From Alkalicoccobacillus murimartini (GTDB taxonomy: Bacteria > Bacillota > Bacilli > Bacillales > Bacillaceae_D): a stretch of DNA of 64,000 nucleotides. This document shows, piece after piece, positions 58,564-64,000 of the stretch. A model generated the notes under the pieces. It was not told the origin of the DNA, did no database searches, and saw only the letters and a list, made by a program, of their open reading frames with translations. The translations under genes were made by a program, and so were the position numbers. Each line of letters begins with the position of its first letter. Position 1 is the first letter of the stretch. The DNA lies in assembly GCF_030813245.1 (NCBI RefSeq), contig NZ_JAUSUA010000006.1, forward strand, positions 124,001 through 188,000, in the 5' to 3' direction.

Positions 58564-59070
58564 TTGAATATAGAAATAAAAGAAGTGACATCTACTGAAG
58601 CCTATATAAAAGAATTAGCGATGATCCTCCAAGATACAGTGAATGCAGGAGCATCTATTGGTTTTTTATCACCTATGCAGCTTGAAGAGGCTGAACAATA
58701 TTGGAAACAGCTTCAAATAGATGAACATAAAATATTGTTACTGGCGTTTATAGATCATGAATTAGCCGGAACAGTTCATCTGGATTTAGTGAATAAACCA
58801 AATGGCTGGCATCGAGCAGAGATTTGTAAATTAATAGTCAACCCAAAGTTAAGAAGAGCGGGTGTGGGTAGAGCGCTAATGAAGGAAATAGAAAAAACAG
58901 CAATCAAAAAAAATCGATCTTTACTCGTATTAGATACACGAGAAGGGGACCCATCAAACCGATTATATCGAAGTATAGGCTATATTCAAGCAGGGGCAAT
59001 TCCTAATTTCGCAAGTAATTCTGATGGGGCACTTGAGACCACCAATTTATACTATAAGATTATTGGGTAG
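58564..59070 (+). CDS. GNAT-family N-acetyltransferase
   Basis: 168 residues from TTG 58564, chosen because GGAGGTG (58548-58554) stands 9 nt before it and overlaps the alternative ATG at 58546. ICKLIVNPKLRRAGVGRALM is the acetyl-CoA loop and VLDTREGDPSNRLYRSIGYI the conserved end, with the acetyl-CoA-contacting Tyr. Similar in type to tabtoxin- or aminoglycoside-like GNATs. Terminator downstream. Confidence 0.85.
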   Translation: MNIEIKEVTSTEAYIKELAMILQDTVNAGASIGFLSPMQLEEAEQYWKQLQIDEHKILLLAFIDHELAGTVHLDLVNKPNGWHRAEICKLIVNPKLRRAGVGRALMKEIEKTAIKKNRSLLVLDTREGDPSNRLYRSIGYIQAGAIPNFASNSDGALETTNLYYKIIG

Positions 59071-59091
59071 AGAAATTTTGATTAGATGAAG

Positions 59092-59124
59092 AAACCAACG
59101 CTGAATCCAGTGTTGGTTTTTTTT
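59092..59124 (+). terminator. Terminator of the GNAT gene
   Basis: AAACCAAC-G-CTG (59092-59103) and CAG-T-GTTGGTTT (59108-59119), 4-nt loop, then TTTTT. Confidence 0.85.
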
Positions 59125-59177
59125 GAAGGATTTTGACACTGAGTATGGAACACAGTTAGAAGTAGGAGGTTATACAT

Positions 59178-59579
59178 ATGATTCAAAGTTGTGAATGTTG
59201 TTACCCTGAGAGGGAGCCAGATCAGACGGTGATCCTGAGCAATACTAGCTGTATGTTTCTACAATTGAAGTCTGCTCAACATGATGGGGAGCCACTTGAA
59301 GGAGCAGGAATCATTGTGCCAAGAGCACATAGAGAAACGGTCTTTGATCTAACTGAAAGAGAATGGCAAGATACATATTCCTTACTTCAGGAAGTAAAAG
59401 GTTGGATAGATAATCGGTATCAACCTGAAGGGTATAACATTGGTTGGAATTGCGGGAGTGTGGCTGGACAGCATGTTTTTCACGCTCATATGCATGTTTT
59501 ACCAAGATACAAAGATGAACCCCTTGCAGGTAAGGGAATTCGTTACTTATTCAAGAGCTCAGATAATAGCAGGAAATGA
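59178..59579 (+). CDS. HIT-family nucleotide-binding protein
   Basis: 133 residues. The histidine triad HVFHAHMHVLPRY has His102, His104 and His106 in the H-x-H-x-H order. Preceding GAGIIVPRAHRETVFDLTE is the substrate-pocket strand. HIT proteins hydrolyse AMP-linked or dinucleoside substrates. The N-terminal CECCYPERE has three cysteines that could hold a metal. AGGAGG before ATG; the next gene begins 14 nt on. Confidence 0.87.
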   Translation: MIQSCECCYPEREPDQTVILSNTSCMFLQLKSAQHDGEPLEGAGIIVPRAHRETVFDLTEREWQDTYSLLQEVKGWIDNRYQPEGYNIGWNCGSVAGQHVFHAHMHVLPRYKDEPLAGKGIRYLFKSSDNSRK

Positions 59580-59593
59580 AAGGATGGTAACGT

Positions 59594-60133
59594 GTGAAAA
59601 AGATAGGTGTTTGCTCATGCCTTACTGGGGATGCAAGAAAGCAAGTTCTTGAGTACTAGCACCTGTTCGAAAAGGATTTTAATTCAACCGGCGTTCAATC
59701 CTTTGCTCATCCTAATATTGGATTTCAGGGTGGAATGTGTAGTGATCTGAATCAGCTAAAGAAAGGTCTGCATGATCTTACAAAATCTTTGAGGGCAGTA
59801 GACATTGAAACAGGTCTTCTTCATTCTTTTGGTCATTCAACAATTTATCTGGAAGTGATGAAATCCTTAGAATTAGCTGCCCTTCATAAACATGTACACC
59901 AATTTTTGAAAAGTACATGCGAGGAAGTTTTTCATTTATATGAACCAAGTAATTGGGTGCCACATATTACATTAGCCATGGAAGATTTAGATGAATCTCA
60001 GTTTCAAGCATTTATGAAGACGTATAAGTCTGATCAAGTTCAATTACATCAGACGCTTACATCGCTAACATTAGTTGAGTACACTGCAGATGGACAGATC
60101 CAAGTGATTGAAGATTTTGCGTTTGGTCAATAA
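59594..60133 (+). pseudogene. 2'-5' RNA ligase-like gene broken by one in-frame TAG
   Basis: GTG 59594 with AAAGGATGG upstream opens a frame of 180 codons that is continuous to TAA 60133 except for TAG at codon 22 (59657-59659). Reading through gives KKIGVCSCLTGDARKQVLEY, stop, HLFEKDFNSTGVQSFAHPNI. The C-terminal part keeps one phosphodiesterase motif, NWVPHITLAMEDL. The first H-x-T motif is degenerate (HPNIGF). A Trp TGG to TAG change fits the position. A truncated product from ATG 59735 is possible but would lack the first half. Confidence 0.75.
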
Positions 60134-60156
60134 AAAGATGAAGAGGTGAACGATGT

Positions 60157-60216
60157 ATGAAAGTACTAATCATGCAGCCTAAACTTGAAAAAACAATTTC
60201 TCAGCCTAGGAGGTAA
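60157..60216 (+). other. Very short reading frame before the next GNAT gene
   Basis: GAGGTG (60142-60147) precedes ATG 60157, which reads MKVLIMQPKLEKTISQPRR and stops inside the AGGAGG of the GNAT gene. It could be a truncated gene remnant or a leader peptide coupled to the GNAT gene. No evidence for translation. Confidence 0.3.
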
Positions 60217-60220
60217 CGCA

Positions 60221-60649
60221 ATGATTAGAGACGCTGAATTAGTGGACTCACACTCAGTAGCTACCTTGTGTTTACAAATGGGTTATCAATTAGATGAAAA
60301 AATAGCGACAGAACGATTATCAATGTTGATCAAAGCAAAGAGTGATGGGATCTTTGTCTACCAATCGACAGAAGGAAAAATCTTAGGCTGGGCGCATGTG
60401 CTTGGAAAACATTTAATCGAATTAGAGTATGCGGAGATTGGAGGGTTAGTTGTAGATAGTCAAGAGAGAAGAAAAGGAATTGGTCAACAACTAATGAAAA
60501 AATGTGAAGAATGGGCGAGGAAACATGGGTATTCAGAGATTAGACTTCGTTCTGGTGGACAACGAAAAGAGGCGCATCAATTTTATAACCAGATAGGCTA
60601 CGAGAACATAAACTGGCAGCAGGTCTTTAGGAAAAAGATAGGGGGGTAG
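60221..60649 (+). CDS. GNAT-family N-acetyltransferase
   Basis: 142 residues from ATG 60221 (AGGAGGTAACGCA upstream). IGGLVVDSQERRKGIGQQLM is the acetyl-CoA loop and EIRLRSGGQRKEAHQFYNQI the closing segment, a typical single-domain GNAT of the AAC(3)-I/YjaB-like kind. The next gene, a cupin, starts 3 nt after the stop. Confidence 0.86.
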   Translation: MIRDAELVDSHSVATLCLQMGYQLDEKIATERLSMLIKAKSDGIFVYQSTEGKILGWAHVLGKHLIELEYAEIGGLVVDSQERRKGIGQQLMKKCEEWARKHGYSEIRLRSGGQRKEAHQFYNQIGYENINWQQVFRKKIGG

Positions 60650-60652
60650 ACT

Positions 60653-61090
60653 GTGGGAATGATGAATGACGATCAAGCTAAGCAGCATGGGATTTATACG
60701 AAACATGAGACGATGGGAAATGGAGAGAGGCGATTCAGGCTATTACATGAGGATGGAAGCTCGTACTGTCGTACTGAGTCTACACAGGGTGCTTGGCAGA
60801 ATAGTCACTTTCATAAAGGGATAACGGAACTATATGTTGTTCAAAAAGGCTGGATTGCTTTTGCAGAATTAACTACTGAGGATAAAGTGCAGATCAGGAT
60901 ACTCAATCAAGGTAAAGATGTAAAGGTAAAGCCATTCCTTGCTCACAACATCTATATGTCAGCAGATAGCGTGATTCATACGATTAAGTACGGTTCCAGT
61001 GACATAGCTACTGATTGGTTTGCTTCCCCTAAGCTAGATGAGCATACACGGTACTTAGAATCTATGGATCTAATAAGATGGCAAGAGTAG
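60653..61090 (+). CDS. Cupin-fold protein, unknown
   Basis: 145 residues from GTG 60653 (GGGGGG 6 nt upstream). One cupin domain: SHFHKGITELYVVQKGWIAF has His ligands and a Glu, and PFLAHNIYMSADSVIHTIKY the second motif. Reads like a sugar-epimerase-type RmlC cupin but too short for certainty. It lies between GNAT genes in one direction, and the stop-to-start distances suggest an operon. Confidence 0.7.
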   Translation: MGMMNDDQAKQHGIYTKHETMGNGERRFRLLHEDGSSYCRTESTQGAWQNSHFHKGITELYVVQKGWIAFAELTTEDKVQIRILNQGKDVKVKPFLAHNIYMSADSVIHTIKYGSSDIATDWFASPKLDEHTRYLESMDLIRWQE

Positions 61091-61117
61091 ATGAATTAAG
61101 GGTAAGGAGGGGAATAA

Positions 61118-61681
61118 TTGAAGGTCCAATTACAATCAAAACATATAGGTTTGTGTGAATTTAAAGAGTCAGATTGGGAGCAAGTACATGATTATGCAAG
61201 CCAAAAAAAAGTTTGTCAATATCAAACGTGGGGCCCGAACTCAATAGAAGACTCAAAAGCATTTGTTAAGCAAATTGTATGTGACTCTTTAAAGCACCCA
61301 CGACATAGATATGCCTTTGCTATAGTGGATACAAGCACTCAGACCTGTATAGGATGTGCAGAACTATTAATACGCGATCGTACGAATAAGAGTGGCGAAA
61401 TCGCTTATATTGTTCACCCGAACTATTGGGGACAGGGTATCGCAACGGAGGCTGCAAAGCTTTTACTTGAGCTTGGTTATGAAGAACTAAAGCTTCACCG
61501 GATTTTTGCCAAATGTGATCCTAGAAATCAAGCATCTGCCAAAGTGATGGAGAAGATCGGAATGATTCAAGAGGGAAGATTACGTGAAAATCTTCTGCTC
61601 AAGGATGGAACATGGAGGGATTCATGGCTTTATAGCATGTTAGAGCAGGAATACAAAGGGGAGTCCGTTCATGGAGATTAG
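61118..61681 (+). CDS. GNAT N-acetyltransferase, RimJ/RimL-like
   Basis: 187 residues from TTG 61118 with AAGGAGGGG upstream. GEIAYIVHPNYWGQGIATEA and HRIFAKCDPRNQASAKVMEK are strong RimJ/RimL signatures. Typical role: acetylating ribosomal protein N-termini or antibiotics. Its last 11 nt overlap the next GNAT gene, so the two are translationally coupled. Confidence 0.88.
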   Translation: MKVQLQSKHIGLCEFKESDWEQVHDYASQKKVCQYQTWGPNSIEDSKAFVKQIVCDSLKHPRHRYAFAIVDTSTQTCIGCAELLIRDRTNKSGEIAYIVHPNYWGQGIATEAAKLLLELGYEELKLHRIFAKCDPRNQASAKVMEKIGMIQEGRLRENLLLKDGTWRDSWLYSMLEQEYKGESVHGD

Positions 61682-62267
61682 AAGCTATGTATCTAGTGAT
61701 GAGGTTAGTTGGGTTAGGTGCCGTGTACTATCTTTTCTAGATACCGCCTACTACGATAACGTTCTAACTCAAAAGGAAACGTACAATAATCCCTCGATCG
61801 AATTGGTGGCAATAGAAAATAACCAAGTGGTTGGTCTAATCGATATTGAATATGATACAAGTGAACAAAAGGTCTGTTCTCATACGAAGAAAACAGGAGG
61901 TATGATTTGGCATATTGCTACACATCCTGATTATCAGAGAATGGGTGTAGGCAGTCAGCTTCTAGTTGAAGCAGAGAAATTAGCGGCAAAGCTGGGTATA
62001 AACTATTTTGAGGCATGGACTCGAGATGATGAATGGGTCCGTGCCTGGTACAGAAAATCTGAATTTACCATAACAGATGCCTATTACCATGTGTATTTTG
62101 AAGGGCATGCTGAAGTTAAACGGGTGATGAAGGGTTTTGAATCAAACTTTACACCAGAGATTATTTTTGCTCATTATAATGGTGATGATCCGTCAGCAAT
62201 AGAAAAGAAAAGTAATAGAATCCATGAATGTGTTTGTTTTATCAAAAATTTAAAGGTGACCAGATGA
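61671..62267 (+). CDS. GNAT-family N-acetyltransferase
   Basis: 198 residues. Acetyl-CoA loop IWHIATHPDYQRMGVGSQLL near residue 85, then EAWTRDDEWVRAWYRKSEF. A C-terminal extension of about 55 residues follows (FEGHAEVKRVMKGFESNFTP) beyond a standard GNAT, perhaps a dimerisation or acceptor-recognition part. ATG 61671 lies within the end of the upstream GNAT gene. A CCCTGCC/GGCAGGG hairpin without a U tail lies at 62276-62298. Confidence 0.85.
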   Translation: MEIRSYVSSDEVSWVRCRVLSFLDTAYYDNVLTQKETYNNPSIELVAIENNQVVGLIDIEYDTSEQKVCSHTKKTGGMIWHIATHPDYQRMGVGSQLLVEAEKLAAKLGINYFEAWTRDDEWVRAWYRKSEFTITDAYYHVYFEGHAEVKRVMKGFESNFTPEIIFAHYNGDDPSAIEKKSNRIHECVCFIKNLKVTR

Positions 62268-62343
62268 TGAATGCCCCCTGCCTTAAATAGTGGCAGGGCT
62301 GAATGTGTTGGAGATGGCATGTTTCATATTGTAATTATTGTAA

Positions 62344-63129
62344 TCATGCATAAGGAGTTAGTTCCTTAACAAACGTGTGAATCGCTTTTGTAACGTCCTC
62401 TGGGTTATCTCGATTTGTTAAATGATCAGCATGTTTAATAGGTTGAAAGAGTGAATGAGGTATTGATGTAGATAAGATCTGTTGCTGTCTGGCTACCATT
62501 TTGTCTTGCTCCCCATGGAGTATAAGTGTTGGGCACTTAATGTGATGAAGCTGCTCTCGACTTTCCATTTTAAGATTTCCAGCCCAATGGCGAAGGAACT
62601 TTGATTTAGTCATCTGCTGAAAGCTTTTTTTAATGTATGCTTTATTTCCTCGGTTTACCTTCGACATCACAGAAGCAGTAATGCTAGCTGTCCACATATA
62701 TGGGAGTAAACGAAGAGATAATAAACTAAATGGAGCTGCATATTTTTCGAACCAATTAAATTGATTCGTATAAGGTGTGCCAATTTATATGAGTCCTCGA
62801 ATCTTCTCCGGATAAAATAAAGCCGTTTGTAAAGAAATATGTCCACCCATCGATAAGCCGCATAAGACTACGCTCTTAAGCTGAAGGTAGTCTATAAGAC
62901 TATGTAAATCCCTACTAAAATCGCGGGGATCAACAGGACCAGGTGGCAAAGTCGAATGACCGTGTCCACGAGCATCCCAGGTAATGATTTGATAGAAAGA
63001 AGATAATGCATTCACTTGCGGTTCCCACTGCTCATGGTTCATCGAATGTCCATGAGTGAAAATGAGAGGTGGACCTTCTCCTTTTATTTCATAGTACAAA
63101 TCTACTCCATTTAAAGTTACTACAGGCAT
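62344..63129 (-). pseudogene. Alpha/beta hydrolase gene broken by one in-frame TAA
   Basis: Reading leftwards from ATG 63129 gives 262 codons in one frame with a single internal TAA at 62785-62787 (codon 115). Before it: LIFTHGHSMNHEQW, WDARGHGHS and the nucleophile elbow GLSMGGH with Ser93. After it the same frame continues IGTPYTNQFNWFEKYAAPFS and reaches LILHGEQDKMV (Asp) and IKHADHLTNRDNPE (His). A Leu TTA to TAA change would explain it. Divergent from a TetR gene with a palindromic operator. Confidence 0.8.
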
Positions 63130-63208
63130 AAAAAACTCCTTTATAATAATTTATGAAATATAAAATCAAGAAAAGTTCATAAATATAGAATACAAGATGC
63201 GCACTTTC

Positions 63209-63237
63209 TTTACAATTAGTTTTGAACTAATTTTATT
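63209..63237 (+). promoter_or_regulatory. TetR operator within a promoter
   Basis: AATTAGTT-TTG-AACTAATT (63214-63232) is a perfect 8-3-8 inverted repeat. TTTACA (63209-63214) and TTTATT 17 nt later flank it. Divergent hydrolase and tetR genes would both be repressed. Confidence 0.7.
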
Positions 63238-63282
63238 TAATAAGTATATAAATTTTAGTATGCTTAAGAGGAGGTGGATTGT

Positions 63283-63873
63283 ATGAACGGATTTGAAAAG
63301 CGAAAAGCGCGTAAGAAAGAAACCATCTGGCGAACCGCATTGCAATTATTTATGAAAAATGGGATGCGTAAGGTGAGTATGAAAGAAATTGCGGAAGAGG
63401 CAAATGTATCTCAGGTAACGATATATAACTACTTTGGCAGTAAGGAAGACTTAAGCCTATACGTTTTAGAATCATACATGGATGAGCAGTATCAAGTTTT
63501 TATGGAGCTTGTACTGTCCGAGCTCCCATTTATGGAGAAGGTGGAATGGTTTTTCTCTAAAAAAGATAAGGCATTTGATAGTATGAATCTGTCGTTTTTA
63601 GACTCATTTGTTTCAAGTGATCCTGAAATGGCTAACATTCTTCAAGCATATGAAAAGAAAATTACACCGTTAATGGTGCAGTTTATTAAGCAAGGACAAG
63701 AAAAGGGATATTTTAATCAATCACTTTCTGTTGAGACACTGCTTTTTTACATTCAATTGTTCAGCAGTCAGGCTATGAAAAATCTAGAGCAATTGCCTGA
63801 TGGGGAAGAAAAAAGACGTGTGTATAAGGAACTTTTAGTTGTGTTTTTTGATGGGGTTAGAGGGAAGGAATGA
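63283..63873 (+). CDS. TetR/AcrR-family regulator
   Basis: 196 residues from ATG 63283 (AGGAGG 8 nt upstream). HTH about 10-56: IWRTALQLFMKNGMRKVSMK and ANVSQVTIYNYFGSKEDLSL with the YNYF.SKEDL signature. The C-terminal domain is helical and unassigned. Divergent from the disrupted hydrolase gene and presumably its repressor. Nothing recognisable in 63874-64000. Confidence 0.88.
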   Translation: MNGFEKRKARKKETIWRTALQLFMKNGMRKVSMKEIAEEANVSQVTIYNYFGSKEDLSLYVLESYMDEQYQVFMELVLSELPFMEKVEWFFSKKDKAFDSMNLSFLDSFVSSDPEMANILQAYEKKITPLMVQFIKQGQEKGYFNQSLSVETLLFYIQLFSSQAMKNLEQLPDGEEKRRVYKELLVVFFDGVRGKE

Positions 63874-64000
63874 ACATAGGTTGATCATGAACCATGCTTA
63901 AAGGTGAGGGGAAACGAACTGTGAGCAAGAGGATAAGCAGTGAAATCAAGATGAAAAGAGACGTATCAAGAGGTTGAGGGCATCGATCAAGACCATATTG

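Noticed and set aside
62276-62298. GC hairpin CCCTGCC/GGCAGGG as a terminator
   Set aside because: No T run on either strand; kept only as a note.
63921-63977. 18-codon GTG frame at the right edge
   Set aside because: A weak ribosome binding site is present but the frame ends at once, and the sequence beyond is cut by the window.
1-64000. Prophage, IS element, tRNA or rRNA, toxin-antitoxin, restriction or other defence genes
   Set aside because: No transposase, integrase, phage structural, nuclease or methylase pair, cloverleaf or rRNA-like sequence was seen on either strand.

Overview
The window looks like chromosome from a low-GC Gram-positive of the family Bacillaceae. The evidence is strong AGGAGG-type ribosome binding sites, frequent TTG/GTG starts, U-tailed terminators, an M-box leader on mgtE, and an RsbR-type stress protein. 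There is also a Btr-like AraC/siderophore regulator and a complete fad/etf block of Bacillus type. Exported lipoproteins are strikingly acidic, which hints at a halotolerant or alkaliphilic lifestyle (inference). I saw no rRNA, tRNA, prophage, IS element or CRISPR array.

Layout. 1-6.4 kb: 5' part of a MurE-like ligase, cardiolipin synthase, FosX, a YdeI-like protein, and two Gfo/Idh/MocA oxidoreductases divergent from an RpiR regulator. 6.5-12 kb: a winged-helix regulator with an MFS pump, then a MerR-controlled operon (two aldo/keto reductases, MerR, NAD(P)-binding protein, cupin) behind a textbook 19-bp-spacer promoter. 12-20.4 kb: small proteins, a secreted lipase, ChrA/PadR, a pentapeptide-repeat protein, and a MarR/nitroreductase/monooxygenase operon with a 35-bp operator palindrome. 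20.5-24 kb: modAB without modC, an RsbR paralogue, GNAT and cupin. 24-32 kb: mgtE under an M-box, an MFS/TetR pair, and an iron-siderophore set with a Fur box. 32-37 kb: mixed housekeeping genes.

37.7-50 kb is a compact fatty-acid beta-oxidation island. fadR-etfB-etfA run left and fadF-fadN-fadA-fadE-lcfA-thioesterase run right, with one FadR-type box between them. Acyl-CoA synthetase, dehydrogenase, hydratase/hydroxyacyl dehydrogenase and thiolase make the cycle. ETF and FadF carry the electrons to the membrane. 50-55 kb: ASCH protein, BASS/ACR3-like transporter, a short membrane protein, and AraC plus a GH127 arabinofuranosidase with a perfect cre site. 55-64 kb: an OpuAC-like lipoprotein, VOC, HhH, CDF, HIT, several GNATs, and two genes each broken by one in-frame stop codon.

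The most unusual signal is a set of three intergenic arrays (about 22.0, 37.2-37.7 and 56.0 kb). Short cores recur every 20-21 bp, about two helical turns. Each locus has its own core, yet the phase is kept and two of the arrays share a nearly identical 20-mer. I cannot match them to a named element.
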